The position numbers were made by a program, and so were the translations under genes. This document shows positions 34,525 to 43,731 of a stretch of DNA of 64,000 bases, piece after piece. This stretch comes from Streptomyces odontomachi (GTDB taxonomy: Bacteria; Actinomycetota; Actinomycetes; Streptomycetales; Streptomycetaceae): assembly GCF_024435355.1 (NCBI RefSeq), contig NZ_JAMJWG010000006.1:62001-126000 (forward strand), read 5' to 3'. The stretch's first letter is position 1; every line of letters begins with the position of its first letter. Below the pieces are notes generated by a model. It saw nothing but the letters and a program-made list of their open reading frames with translations. It was not told the origin of the DNA and did not search any database.

Positions 34525-34692
34525 CCCCGTTGAATCAAACTCGTCCGGGAAAGCGCACCCGCCACGGACCGTCACACCGCCTCAACTTCGCCCATGACCA
34601 GCTGCTTTACCCTGCACGTCGACCAGAATTCAGTTTGTGGAGCAGCCAGCGGTACCAGACCGTACGAAGCGGAACTTTCCCTCTTCACCCTA

Positions 34693-34734
34693 TTGACACG
34701 GGCACGTCGCCCACCCACTCTAAGAGCGCTCCCA
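34693..34734 (+). promoter_or_regulatory. Promoter with degenerate CebR-type box for the esterase-mannanase operon
   Basis: TTGACA at 34693-34698, followed about 22 bases later by TAAGAGCGCTCCCA (34721-34734), a CebR box with two altered outer bases. The -10 is not clear. The leader to the SGNH gene at 35066 is about 330 bases. Confidence 0.5.
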
Positions 34735-35065
34735 GGCGGTTCCCACCGGGCCGTCCCGGGATCGACGTCGCCCGCACGCCCGCACACACACCTTGGTGGT
34801 GCGCGCATCCGGCGAACGTCCATACCAGCGCGCGACGGCTGGGGCACCTCCGGAGCACCCCACACCCATGAGGCGGCACGACACACCCTCAGGGCACGGG
34901 GAACTCCCGAAGGCCATGGGCGAGGAACGGGCCGGTCGGCCGTCGAGCACTCCTGGCCCCGCCCGGACGTCTCCGCGCCCTTCCCCTGCCCTCCTGGAGC
35001 AGGAGGCCTCCGCACCAGCGGCCGCGCGCCGGCACCCTTGCCCACGCCGGTGACACGGAGGCCGT

Positions 35066-36472
35066 ATGCACCCCATCCACGACGGCGCGGCAGAGGCCGC
35101 GCCCGGTACCGACCCGCACTCCCCCGCCCCGTCCCCGCACCCCGGCACAGGGACGCCCACCGCCGCGCGGCGCCGCAGACTCCGCGCCGGGGCGCTCACC
35201 CTGGCCGCCTCGGCGGGGCTGATCGCCGCCGGGCAGGCGCCGGTCGCCGCGGCACCGCATCCCACGGGCCAGCAGTGGGTGGCCACCTGGCAGGGCGCTC
35301 CGGTCGTCGGCTCCGCCATCCCCGGCAACACCTGCCCCGCCGGTGACGGACTCGCGAACCAGACCGTCCGCAACGCGGTGTTCGTCAGCGCGGGCGGCAG
35401 CTCGGTGCGTGTCCGGCTCACCAACGCCTTCGGCACCGCGCCCGTGACGGTCGGCCACGCCTCTGTCGGGGTGCAGGCCAGTGGCGCCGCACCGACCCCG
35501 GGCGGCACGGTGCCGCTGACCTTCGACGGCGGTGCATCGGTCACCATCCCGGCCGGCCAGGAACTCTTCAGCGACCCGGTGCAGCTGAATGTGACAACGT
35601 TGTCCACCCTGCTGGTCAGCGTCTATGTGCCGGATGCCACAGGTGCGCTGACCAACCATCCGTTCACCACGAACACCAACTTCGTGGCCTCGGGCGACCA
35701 GACCACGTCGACGGACCCGGCTGCGTTCACCACCACACCGTGCTGGATGCTCGTGGACGGGGTGGACGTGGACGGTGCCGCGCGTCCGGACGGTGCGGTG
35801 GTGGCGCTCGGTGACTCGATCACGGACACCGCGAACACCAAGGGCGACGCCAACGACCGCTGGACCGACGACCTTTCCAAGCGGCTCGCCGACCCCGCGG
35901 GACCGGCCGACCGGCCGTCCATCTCGGTGGTCAACGCCGGCCTCGGCGGCAACCGCCTGCTCGCCCCCCGCGACGGCCAGCCGTACTACGGCGTGCCGGC
36001 CCTGGAACGACTGGAACGCGATGTGTTCCAGCAGAGCGGGGTGCGCAGCGTGATCGTCTTCGAGGGCATCAACGACATCGGCTACGACGCCTCGGCCGCC
36101 GACATGATCGACGCCTACAAGAAGATCATCGAAGCCTCGCACCAGCGCGGCCTGAAGGTGATCGGCGCGACCATGACCCCGTTCGGGTCGTCGTCAATCT
36201 GGACCGCCGCGCGCGGGCAGACCTGGCAGGACGTCAACGACTGGATCCGTACCGGCGGCGACTTCGACGCGGTCATCGACTTCGCGGCCGCCACCGCGGC
36301 CCCCGGCGATCCGCTCACCCTCGACCCGGTCTACGACAGCGGCGACGGGCTGCACCCCAACGACACCGGCACCCAGGCCATGGCCGACAGCATCGACCTG
36401 GCCGTCCTCACCCCCGGCCCGGCCACCGGTGCCGGCCACGCCCACGACCATGGACCGGGCCACGGACACTGA
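35066..36472 (+). CDS. Secreted SGNH/GDSL esterase with His-rich tail
   Basis: A 468-aa secreted hydrolase. A long basic N-region precedes a signal peptide ending near residue 65 (APVAAAP). An N-terminal beta-domain (about 70-235) includes WVATWQGAP. The SGNH domain has GDSITD with nucleophile Ser251, GLGGNR (block II Gly), GINDIG (block III Asn) and DGLHPN with Asp427 and His430. The C-terminus is GHAHDHGPGHGH, a possible metal-binding tail. Such enzymes remove acetyl or other ester groups from plant polysaccharides. ATG 35066 has a GGAGG site. The mannanase gene follows after 12 bases, so acetylated mannan is a plausible joint substrate (inference). Confidence 0.88.
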   Translation: MHPIHDGAAEAAPGTDPHSPAPSPHPGTGTPTAARRRRLRAGALTLAASAGLIAAGQAPVAAAPHPTGQQWVATWQGAPVVGSAIPGNTCPAGDGLANQTVRNAVFVSAGGSSVRVRLTNAFGTAPVTVGHASVGVQASGAAPTPGGTVPLTFDGGASVTIPAGQELFSDPVQLNVTTLSTLLVSVYVPDATGALTNHPFTTNTNFVASGDQTTSTDPAAFTTTPCWMLVDGVDVDGAARPDGAVVALGDSITDTANTKGDANDRWTDDLSKRLADPAGPADRPSISVVNAGLGGNRLLAPRDGQPYYGVPALERLERDVFQQSGVRSVIVFEGINDIGYDASAADMIDAYKKIIEASHQRGLKVIGATMTPFGSSSIWTAARGQTWQDVNDWIRTGGDFDAVIDFAAATAAPGDPLTLDPVYDSGDGLHPNDTGTQAMADSIDLAVLTPGPATGAGHAHDHGPGHGH

Positions 36473-36484
36473 CGAGGAGTCCTG

Positions 36485-37687
36485 ATGAGAGCACGTCTGC
36501 TCACCACTTCCGCGGTGGCGCTCCTGCTCGCCACCGCGTTCCTGCCGGCCACCGGCGCCCAGGCGACGACCGCGGCCGACGAGGGCTTCGTGCAGCGCTG
36601 CGGCATCCACTTCTGCCTGGACGGCGCTCCGTACTACGTCGCCGGGACGAACGTGTACGACCTGTTCACGTACGGCGGCAGCTACGGCGACACCGAGACC
36701 CAGTACATGGACAAGGCGCGCATCGACGCGCAGTTCGACCGGCTCGAGGCCGCCCATGTCGGGCTGGTGCGCCTGTGGATGTTCGACCACGAGGAGTGGC
36801 ACGGCTTCGAGAGCGCGAAGGGCCAGTACAACGACCAGGAGTTCGCGCTCTTCGACTACGTCGTCGAGTCCGCCAGGAGCCATGGCATCCGCCTGCTGCC
36901 CACCCTGGAGAACTACTGGGAGGCCTACGGCGGCATCGACACCCGGCTGAAGTGGGAGGGGCTGCCGAGCGGCCAGTCCAACCGCTGGCGGTTCTTCAAC
37001 AAGACCGAGTGCCCCGGCTGCTTCACCCAGTACAAGGACTACGTGAAGTACGCGCTGAACCGCGTCAACCACTACAGCGGCATCGCCTACAAGGACGATC
37101 CCACCATCTTCGCCTGGGAGCTCATGAACGAGCCCCGCTACCAGGACGTCAGCGCCGAGGAGAACACCGACGGGACCACCCTGCGGGCCTGGGTGGACGA
37201 GATGGCCGGGTACATCAAGGGCATCGACCCCCGGCACATGGTGGACGCCGGGATCGAGGGGCACGGCACGAAGTACGGTTTCGGGGGCGACGAGGGCAAT
37301 CCGTTCGTCCACATCCAGGAGTCGCCGTACATCGACTTCACCTCGGCTCACCCGTATCCGACGGAGGAGTGGGCCAACCTGTCGCTGGACGACACCAAGA
37401 AGCTCGTCGACAGCTGGATCTCCGACTCCCATGACGTGGTCGGCAAGCCGTTCCTGATGGGCGAGTTCAACACCAAGAACGTCGACCGCACGACGTGGTG
37501 GAAGGAGTTGTTCGGCGAGTTCGAGGCGCAGAACGGCGACGCCACCGCCTTCTGGTGGTTCCCGGACATGCAGGAGCAGGGGGTGGACCCGATCTACTCG
37601 GTGCTGGAGAACTCCCCCGAGCTGGCGGAGTTCACGGCCCACGCGGACCGGCAGGCCGCCAAGAGCGGCGCCGCGGCCCGCGACTGA
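36485..37687 (+). CDS. Secreted GH5_7-type endo-beta-1,4-mannanase
   Basis: A 400-aa secreted GH5 enzyme with a signal peptide to about residue 31. Its barrel carries acid/base Glu216 (WELMNEPRY) and nucleophile Glu327 (LMGEFN). The features DPTIFAWELMNEPR, EEWHGFESAKGQYN and an aromatic WWFPDMQEQG near the end match fungal- and plant-type mannanases of subfamily 7 (beta-1,4-mannan hydrolysis). There is no binding module. A GAGGAG site is present. It is the second gene of the esterase-mannanase operon and is followed by two hairpins. Confidence 0.85.
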   Translation: MRARLLTTSAVALLLATAFLPATGAQATTAADEGFVQRCGIHFCLDGAPYYVAGTNVYDLFTYGGSYGDTETQYMDKARIDAQFDRLEAAHVGLVRLWMFDHEEWHGFESAKGQYNDQEFALFDYVVESARSHGIRLLPTLENYWEAYGGIDTRLKWEGLPSGQSNRWRFFNKTECPGCFTQYKDYVKYALNRVNHYSGIAYKDDPTIFAWELMNEPRYQDVSAEENTDGTTLRAWVDEMAGYIKGIDPRHMVDAGIEGHGTKYGFGGDEGNPFVHIQESPYIDFTSAHPYPTEEWANLSLDDTKKLVDSWISDSHDVVGKPFLMGEFNTKNVDRTTWWKELFGEFEAQNGDATAFWWFPDMQEQGVDPIYSVLENSPELAEFTAHADRQAAKSGAAARD

Positions 37688-37708
37688 GGGGCCGTCCGCC
37701 CGGTACGG

Positions 37709-37773
37709 GCCGGCGGGCCACCGTGCCCGCCGGCTCCTCGTGCCGTCCGGCCGTGGCGGCGGCCGGACGGCAC
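37709..37773 (+). terminator. Tandem terminator hairpins after the mannanase
   Basis: Stem 1 is GCCGGCGGGC/GCCCGCCGGC (37709-37734). Stem 2 is 13 bp and perfect, GTGCCGTCCGGCC/GGCCGGACGGCAC (37740-37773). Both precede the GH6 promoter region. Confidence 0.75.
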
Positions 37774-37987
37774 TTCCACGCTTCCACAAGTGCTCCCCTT
37801 CCCGGGTATGGACGGGCGTCCAGACGTCTGGAAGAGTCGTACAGCAGCCTGGTCGGGGTGCCCTACCGGGCGCCGACCACAACGTCGTCCATGCGTGTCA
37901 ACACCCCCGGCCGACCGCGCGGCACATCCCGGGCACCGTCCCGACCTGCTACGACGAACCGAATGTCCGCCAGATTGTTGCGGGCTC

Positions 37988-38059
37988 TTTTCAGAGTGTT
38001 ACAGCACTGGTACGGTCATGGATCTGGAAGCGCTTCCACCGACCATGGGAGCGCTCCCA
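37988..38059 (+). promoter_or_regulatory. GH6 promoter with two perfect CebR-type boxes
   Basis: TTTTCA (37988), 17 bases, TACGGT (38011-38016), then two perfect palindromes: TGGAAGCGCTTCCA (38025-38038) and TGGGAGCGCTCCCA (38046-38059), 21 bases apart (two helical turns, same face). The arrangement allows cooperative repression just after the start of transcription. Confidence 0.75.
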
Positions 38060-38146
38060 ATCCCCCCGCCCTTCATGGAGCGATGTTTCTGGCAGTTGTG
38101 TCATGATCACGACACTCCCGTCGCGGTCACAACGAAGGAGCTCAGC

Positions 38147-39514
38147 ATGAGATCAGGCCCCCCACGCAGCTCTCGCTATCGCCGCGGCGGCCTTGCCGCG
38201 ATGGCCGCGATGGCTCTGGCCTCCGGGCTGATGATGGTCAGCGGTGGCGCGGCGAACGGTGCGGTCGCTGAACGAGTGGACAATCCGTACCAGGGTGCCA
38301 CCGGGTACGTGAACGAGGAGTGGTCGAAGGAGGCCGCTGCGGAGCCCGGCGGTGCCGCCGTCGCCAACACGCCTTCCTTCGTCTGGATTGACCGGATCGC
38401 CGCCATCGAGGGCTCCAGCGACTCCATGGGCCTGCGTGCGCACCTCGACGCGGCACTGGCCCAGGGCGCCAACCTCTTCCAGGTGGTCATCTACGACCTG
38501 CCCGGCCGTGACTGCGCCGCGCTCGCCTCCAACGGTGAGCTGGGCCCGGACGAGATCGACCGGTACGAGTCGGAGTACATCGACCCGATCGCCGACATCC
38601 TCAGCGACTCGAAGTACGCGAACATCCGCATCGCCGCCCTGATCGAGCCGGACTCGCTGCCGAACCTGGTCACGAACGCCGGTGGGAGCGCTGGTTCCAC
38701 CGAGGCCTGCGCGACCATGAAGTCCAACGGCAACTACGAGAAGGGCGTCGGGTACGCGCTGCACACGCTGGGTGCCATCCCCAACGTGTACAACTACGTC
38801 GACGCGGGCCACCACGGCTGGCTCGGCTGGGACAGCAACTTCAACCCGGCCGCGCAGGAGATGAAGAAGGCCGCCACGACGGAGGGCGCGACCGTCAACG
38901 ACGTGACGGGCTTCATCGTCAACACGGCCAACTACTCGGCGCTCCAGGAGCCCTACTTCAAGGTCACCGACTCGGTGAACGGCACCTCGGTGCGCCAGTC
39001 GAAGTGGGTGGACTGGAACAACTACGTGGACGAGCAGTCGTTCGCCACCGCGTTCCGCTCCCAGCTGGTCAGCCAGGGTTTCCCGTCCAACATCGGCATG
39101 CTGATCGACACCGCCCGCAACGGCTGGGGCGGCTCTGAACGGCCCACCGGCAAGAGCTCGTCGACCGACGTGAACACCTTCGTCGACGAGAGCCGCATCG
39201 ACCGCCGCATCCACGCCGGCAACTGGTGCAACCAGGAGGGCGCCGGCATCGGTGAGCGTCCGAAGACGGCTCCCGCCTCGGGCGTCGACGCCTACGTGTG
39301 GGCCAAGCCCCCGGGGGAGTCGGACGGGTCGAGCAAGGAGATCCCCAACGACGAGGGCAAGGGGTTCGACCAGATGTGCGACCCCACCTACGGTGGCAAC
39401 GACCGGAACGGGAACAACCCGACCGGTGCGATGGCCGACTCGCCGCTGGCCGGTGACTGGTTCTCGGCCCAGTTCCAGCAGCTGGTACAGAACGCCTACC
39501 CGCCCCTCAGCTAG
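38147..39514 (+). CDS. Secreted GH6 cellobiohydrolase (exoglucanase)
   Basis: A 455-aa secreted GH6 enzyme. Signal peptide to about residue 42. Catalytic features: FVWIDRIAAI, VIYDLPGRDCAALASNGE, LIEPDSLPN with the general acid Asp169, AGHHGWLGW and AYVWAKPPGESDGSS. The extra loops around FIVNTANYS and TDVNTFVDESRID are those of the exo-acting, non-reducing-end cellobiohydrolase group rather than endoglucanases. In well-known Streptomyces homologues a CBM2 precedes this domain; here it is absent. ATG 38147 follows a GAAGGAG site. Regulation by the twin CebR boxes is likely. With GH48 it would attack both chain ends. Confidence 0.92.
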   Translation: MRSGPPRSSRYRRGGLAAMAAMALASGLMMVSGGAANGAVAERVDNPYQGATGYVNEEWSKEAAAEPGGAAVANTPSFVWIDRIAAIEGSSDSMGLRAHLDAALAQGANLFQVVIYDLPGRDCAALASNGELGPDEIDRYESEYIDPIADILSDSKYANIRIAALIEPDSLPNLVTNAGGSAGSTEACATMKSNGNYEKGVGYALHTLGAIPNVYNYVDAGHHGWLGWDSNFNPAAQEMKKAATTEGATVNDVTGFIVNTANYSALQEPYFKVTDSVNGTSVRQSKWVDWNNYVDEQSFATAFRSQLVSQGFPSNIGMLIDTARNGWGGSERPTGKSSSTDVNTFVDESRIDRRIHAGNWCNQEGAGIGERPKTAPASGVDAYVWAKPPGESDGSSKEIPNDEGKGFDQMCDPTYGGNDRNGNNPTGAMADSPLAGDWFSAQFQQLVQNAYPPLS

Positions 39515-39528
39515 CCGGTAGGCCCCCG

Positions 39529-39610
39529 GTGACCGTTCGCCAACGGTCACTCGAACCCGCAGCAACCAGGCGGGGCCCGACACGATCGCACCGGTCGTGT
39601 CGGGCCCCGC
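39529..39610 (+). terminator. Two terminator hairpins after GH6
   Basis: The first is a 9-bp stem GTGACCGTT/AACGGTCAC at 39529-39550. The second is a 16-bp perfect stem at 39570-39585 paired with 39595-39610 (core GGGGCCCGACACGA). They lie 15 and 56 bases after the GH6 stop. Confidence 0.8.
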
Positions 39611-40662
39611 TTCGGTGTGTGCGGGGTGCGTCAGGCTGGCATGAGGGTGCTCGAGCGGGGTGCCGGCTCCGGTGGCGCGACTGCAACTGCGGGCGCGCGG
39701 CGTGCCCGTGGCCAAGCGCCGCACACACCACCGCCTGCACACCCACGATCGGTATGCACCCAAGCCTCGGGAGCGCACACGTACACACAGGCAGCAACAC
39801 ACCTACACACCGGCAACAACACACGTACGCGCACACCTACGCACACCTACGCACGCACACGCACGCCCGCACGCACCGCTACACACGATCGCGTGAGCCG
39901 AACGCAGGTTGCCCGCGGCCCAGCTCCAAAGTGCGCACAGGTACGGGCGGACCGAACCAGCACACCGCAGGCGCGGAACCCGACCACGCCCTGTCGGGCA
40001 GGACGTGCCACCGCATCCCCGCTTCCATCGCGGTCCCACAAACGCGCACGCAACCACCTACACGAACACGCAACCCCACCCACACCCGTAACGGCACATG
40101 CACAGGCCTGGCACACGCACACGCAGGCCCACGCACACCAAACACCGTCACCACCACTCCCCGCCCCGCAGCCAGCGGCACCATCCGTCCCTTCCGCCCA
40201 AACGCCGCACGTGAGCAGCGCTCCTGCGACCCGCATGGAGGGATGCGACATGGTACCGAGCGCGGCACGGACACCACTCGACCCACGTCGGCGCGCACGG
40301 CCTCCTGCGTGGCGGTACTGCTTCCGCAGAAGGCCACTTCTTCCCGGCACCGCACCCGGTTGCGGCACCTGAGCCGCCGCTTCCGCCCGTAGCCGAGCAG
40401 GAACCACACGGCCCCGTTTTCTCGGTAAGGCCGTAAACGCTTTTCGATACGGCCGGAAACGCAAAAAAGGCGGCGCATGCGCACGCCACCTCCGGCGGTC
40501 ACACCGCCACTTACTGATTGCCCTTCGGCCGTCGCGCTTCCGGCTCCCGCCGGGTGGGTCACCGACCGTGGTCGTGCACCGCCGTCCGGCATCGGCGCCC
40601 GGCTCCGTGGCACCCCGCACGACTCCCGCCCCGCGCCGTGGACCGCCGGCGCACCCGCGCGG
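39611..40662. other. 1-kb gene-free region
   Basis: Several long frames exist on both strands, but none has coding-like composition, a credible start or a recognisable domain; they are made of Thr/His/Arg or Cys/Val/Arg low complexity. The region includes the CA-rich stretch listed separately and a GGCCGTA/TACGGCC hairpin near 40429-40454. It may be decayed sequence. Confidence 0.5.
39771..40150. repeat. CA-rich low-complexity tract
   Basis: Runs of CACAC, GCACAC and ACGCAC dominate 39771-39892 and 40027-40150, with C/A bias on the plus strand. The units are not of constant length, so it is not a CRISPR array or a strict tandem repeat. Alternating purine-pyrimidine CA steps could favour non-B DNA. 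Confidence 0.6.
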
Positions 40663-41151
40663 TTACGCGCCCAACGGCAGGTACGCCGCCACTGTCTTGC
40701 CGGGACCTTCCAGGTCGGCCCGTACTGCCATGCCGCCGCCGGACTCCGCGGCCAGTTCCATCACGAGTCGGAGGCCCCAGCCGCCCTCGCCGTCGAGACG
40801 GGGCCGGGTCAGGGGGCTCGGGCGGTGCGGATGCCGGTCGTGTACGGCGACGGTCAGCTCGGTGTCGGTCAGGCTGAGGCCGACGTCCACCTGGGGGGAG
40901 AGCCGGGCCGCGTGCCGCACGCTGTTGGTGACCAGCTCGCTCAGCACGAGCAGCGCGGTCTCGCGTACCGAGTCGTCCCGGGCGAAGCCCCAGGCGTCCA
41001 GCGTCTGGCCGGCGATGGCACGCGAGGCCGGGACGGACACCGGGTCCGTGGGAAGCGAGAAGTCGCAGGACAGCGCGGGGCATTCGGGCAGATCCCCGCT
41101 GAGCGGATTCATGTCCTCCCCCACCGGCACGGGCACTTCAACTGTGGTCAT
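40663..41151 (-). CDS. RsbW-like anti-sigma / HATPase-fold ATP-binding protein
   Basis: A 162-aa protein with a GHKL (HATPase_c) fold: N-box LSELVTNSVRHA, D-containing LTVAVHDRHPHRPSP, G-box GGWGLRLVMELA and terminal GKTVAAYLPL. This matches the numerous Streptomyces RsbW/SpoIIAB-like ATP-binding proteins that can bind sigma factors or anti-sigma antagonists. ATG 41151 has an AGGAAG site; an internal ATG at 41112 is an alternative. A CebR-type box follows a TAGGTG -10-like sequence about 100 bases upstream, which is unusual for this family. Its partner is not identifiable. Confidence 0.75.
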   Translation of the reverse strand: MTTVEVPVPVGEDMNPLSGDLPECPALSCDFSLPTDPVSVPASRAIAGQTLDAWGFARDDSVRETALLVLSELVTNSVRHAARLSPQVDVGLSLTDTELTVAVHDRHPHRPSPLTRPRLDGEGGWGLRLVMELAAESGGGMAVRADLEGPGKTVAAYLPLGA

Positions 41152-41250
41152 CGAGATCTTCCTTAGCGTCGGTGTCCCTGCTGTCGACGAATTGCCGGTC
41201 GTGCCTTGCCTTGCGCCTTCGGCCTCTGGAAGGCCTCTGGAAGCATTCTG

Positions 41251-41270
41251 TGGAAGCGCTCCCACACCTA
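41251..41270 (-). promoter_or_regulatory. CebR-type box next to a -10 of the RsbW-like gene
   Basis: On the minus strand TAGGTG (41270-41265) is followed at once by TGGGAGCGCTTCCA (41264-41251; plus reading TGGAAGCGCTCCCA). The position over the expected start suggests the RsbW-like gene is repressed by the cellulose regulator. Confidence 0.6.
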
Positions 41271-41415
41271 ATGACTGTAACGAGTAATAAACCCCTACGG
41301 AAGTGGGATACCGCAAAGAGTTGAAGGATCACAGGGCGGGTGAACCTCTGGTAGAGACCTGGATGAAACAAGAGTTGAACATCCTCTTGACGCAGCCGGG
41401 GTCATGGTTGTTGTC

Positions 41416-41429
41416 TGGAAGCGCTCCCA
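41416..41429 (+). promoter_or_regulatory. CebR-type box upstream of GH44
   Basis: TGGAAGCGCTCCCA lies 172 bases before the GH44 start. A TTGACG word at 41387 may be the -35; no good -10 was found at standard spacing. Confidence 0.65.
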
Positions 41430-41600
41430 GGGCCCGACGCAGTCTTTTCAGGTGTCATGTCATGGTCAGGAGCCTGTACGAGATCGTGCACCACGGTTCG
41501 TTCCGTCACCGCACCGGTGGTCACTCGGGGATTTCCCCGGGCGCCCGGGGGTGTGCGGCGCACGTCCCGCTTCTTTCGCGCTCCTGAGGAGGGGCCAGTC

Positions 41601-43484
41601 ATGCACTCCAGACGCTCGGGTCTGTCGTTGCTGGCCGCGGCGGTGGTCACCGCGGCGACCGTGGTGGCCGGGTCGCCGCTCGCCCACGCGGCCGACGGCC
41701 CTGCGCTCACCGTGGACGCCACCGTGAGCGGACACCCCATCAGCCAGGACGTCTACGGCATGAACTTCGCCGACGCCGGCCTGGCCCAGGAGCTGAAACT
41801 GCCGGTGGACCGGTGGGGCGGCAACGCGACCACCCGCTACAACTACCTGACCAGCACCAGCAACCGTGCCTCCGACTGGTACTTCGAGAACATCCCGGAC
41901 GACGTGGCCGACCCGGCCGCGCTCCCGGACGGTTCCAGCACCGACCAGTTCGTCGAGAAGGACCAGGCGAACGGCTCGCAGACCATCATGACGGTGCCGC
42001 TGATCGGGTGGATCCCCAAGGACCGCGCGAAGGCGTGCGGGTTCAGCGTCGAGAAGTACGGGCCGCAGGCGAGCACCGACCAGTGGGCTCCGGACTGCGG
42101 GAACGGTGTCGACGCGGACGGCAAGAACATCACCGGCAACGACCCGACCGACACCAGCACCCCGGCCGGCGGCGACTACGTCAAGAGCTGGATCGGGCAT
42201 CTCGGCAGCAAGTACGGGTGGTCCAACAACGGCGGTGTGAAGTTCTACGACCTCGACAACGAGGCCGACATCTGGCACGCCACCCACCGCGACGTGCACC
42301 CGGAGGGTGCCGGCTACGACGAGATGCGGGACAGGACGTACTCCATCGCCGACGCGGTCAAGGCGGCCGACCAGAGCGCGAAGACGCTGGGCCCGGTCGG
42401 CTGGGGCTGGAACTCGATCATGCTCTCCGGCCTCGACCAGAAGACCTGCAACGAGCAGGGCGGCGACTGCTGGTCCAACCCGCCGGACCAGGCCGCGCAC
42501 GACGGCGTCCCGTACGCCGAGTGGTACCTCCAGCAGATGGCCGCGTACCAGAAGCAGCACGGCCTGCGCATCCTGGACTACTACGACAACCACTGGTACC
42601 CGCAGGGCACGGGCGTCACCGGCGGCGGCGAGGACGACGCCACCCAGGCTCTGCGGTTGCGCTCCACCCGGCAGCTGTGGGACCCGGAGTACACCGACGA
42701 GAGCTGGATCAACCAGAAGGTGGATCTGATCCCCCGGATGCGCCAGCTGGTCGACCAGAACTACCCGGGCACCAAGATCGCCATCAGCGAGTACAACTAC
42801 GGTGCGCTGGACCACATCGACGGCGGGCTCGCCGAGGCCGATGTGCTCGGCATCTTCGGCCGGGAGGGCCTGGACCTGGCCACCCTGTGGTCGCCGCCGG
42901 CGCCCACCGACCCGGGTGCCTTCGCCTTCCGGATGTACCTCGACTACGACGGCAAGGGCTCGAAGTTCGGTGACACCAGCCTGACGGCGAACACCGCGGA
43001 CGCGGACCAGGTCTCGGTCTTCGCGTCCCGGCGCTCGTCGGACGGCGCGCTGACGCTGATGCTGGTGAACAAGTCCACTAGCGAGCTGACCACCCCGCTG
43101 AGCATCAAGGGCCTCACGGGCGACGCCAGCGCGCAGGTCTTCCAGTACAGCGGGGCGGACACCTCCGCCATCCAGCAGCTGCCCGACCAGGCGATCGCAG
43201 GCGGCCAGGCGTCGCTGACGCTGCCCGGTTACTCCATCACCGAGCTGGTCGTTCCCGCGGCCGGCCAGGTGGCGGCGCAGGCCCACACGGACCGTACGGA
43301 CCAGGCCAAGGACGCGTCGGACACCCCGGTCCACGAGGCCCGTGCCACCCAGGGCGACCGCCCGGTGCCGCCCGCGCACGCCGCTTCCACCCGGCACGTG
43401 CACCCCGTGACCAGCAGCACCCTCCCGGATCCATCCGCCGTCCCCGCGGCCAGACGCTCGCCCTCGCCCTCCCCCAGGCGATAG
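41601..43484 (+). CDS. Secreted GH44 endoglucanase/xyloglucanase
   Basis: A 627-aa secreted enzyme. Signal peptide to about residue 31 (PLAHAAD). The GH44 TIM barrel contains DRWGGNATTRYNY, FYDLDNEADIW with acid/base Glu221, DYYDNHWYPQG and ISEYNYG with nucleophile Glu397. A beta-sandwich ends the catalytic unit near residue 555 (TLPGYSITELVVP). GH44 hydrolyses beta-1,4-glucan and xyloglucan. A disordered tail of about 70 residues (AHTDRTDQAKDASD, then Pro/Ser/Arg-rich RSPSPSPRR) follows in place of a binding module. ATG 41601 has a GAGGAGGGG site. Confidence 0.9.
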   Translation: MHSRRSGLSLLAAAVVTAATVVAGSPLAHAADGPALTVDATVSGHPISQDVYGMNFADAGLAQELKLPVDRWGGNATTRYNYLTSTSNRASDWYFENIPDDVADPAALPDGSSTDQFVEKDQANGSQTIMTVPLIGWIPKDRAKACGFSVEKYGPQASTDQWAPDCGNGVDADGKNITGNDPTDTSTPAGGDYVKSWIGHLGSKYGWSNNGGVKFYDLDNEADIWHATHRDVHPEGAGYDEMRDRTYSIADAVKAADQSAKTLGPVGWGWNSIMLSGLDQKTCNEQGGDCWSNPPDQAAHDGVPYAEWYLQQMAAYQKQHGLRILDYYDNHWYPQGTGVTGGGEDDATQALRLRSTRQLWDPEYTDESWINQKVDLIPRMRQLVDQNYPGTKIAISEYNYGALDHIDGGLAEADVLGIFGREGLDLATLWSPPAPTDPGAFAFRMYLDYDGKGSKFGDTSLTANTADADQVSVFASRRSSDGALTLMLVNKSTSELTTPLSIKGLTGDASAQVFQYSGADTSAIQQLPDQAIAGGQASLTLPGYSITELVVPAAGQVAAQAHTDRTDQAKDASDTPVHEARATQGDRPVPPAHAASTRHVHPVTSSTLPDPSAVPAARRSPSPSPRR

Positions 43485-43684
43485 GACCGAGCGTCGCCGG
43501 GCCCGGTCACCCCCGCCGGGCCCGGCACCCCCGGGGCCACCGGACGCCAACCGCGCCGCGGCCCCTCCCCAGACCCGTCCGGCCCGATCACCTCCCGCCC
43601 CGCTCGGGCCGGACGCCTACTTCCCCAGCCTCATCCCGTCACCCCCACCCCGCGTGGCGACCGTCGCGCGGGCCGACGAGGAGC

Positions 43685-43731
43685 TTGGTCTAGTCCAAGC
43701 TCTTGACATGGTCTAGACAACAGTCGGATGC
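43685..43731 (+). promoter_or_regulatory. Promoter with two DasR-like sites for the GH6 endoglucanase
   Basis: TTGGTCTAGTCCAA (43685-43698) and TGGTCTAGACAA (43709-43720) resemble the DasR element ACTGGTCTAGACCACT and the direct repeats of Streptomyces chitinase promoters. TTGACA at 43703-43708 sits between them and would be the -35; the -10 falls near 43726 (GGATGC). The remaining gap 43485-43684 holds two CCGGGCCCGG palindromes after GH44, probably its terminator. Confidence 0.65.

Noticed and set aside
39771..40150. Possible CRISPR array or telomere-like repeats
   Set aside because: The CA-rich units have irregular length, no constant repeat and no unique spacers of uniform size; no cas genes are nearby.
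39529..40620. Several overlapping frames of 200-290 codons on both strands
   Set aside because: They are Thr/His/Arg- or Cys/Val/Arg-rich, lack credible starts and domains, and overlap each other in the CA-rich region.
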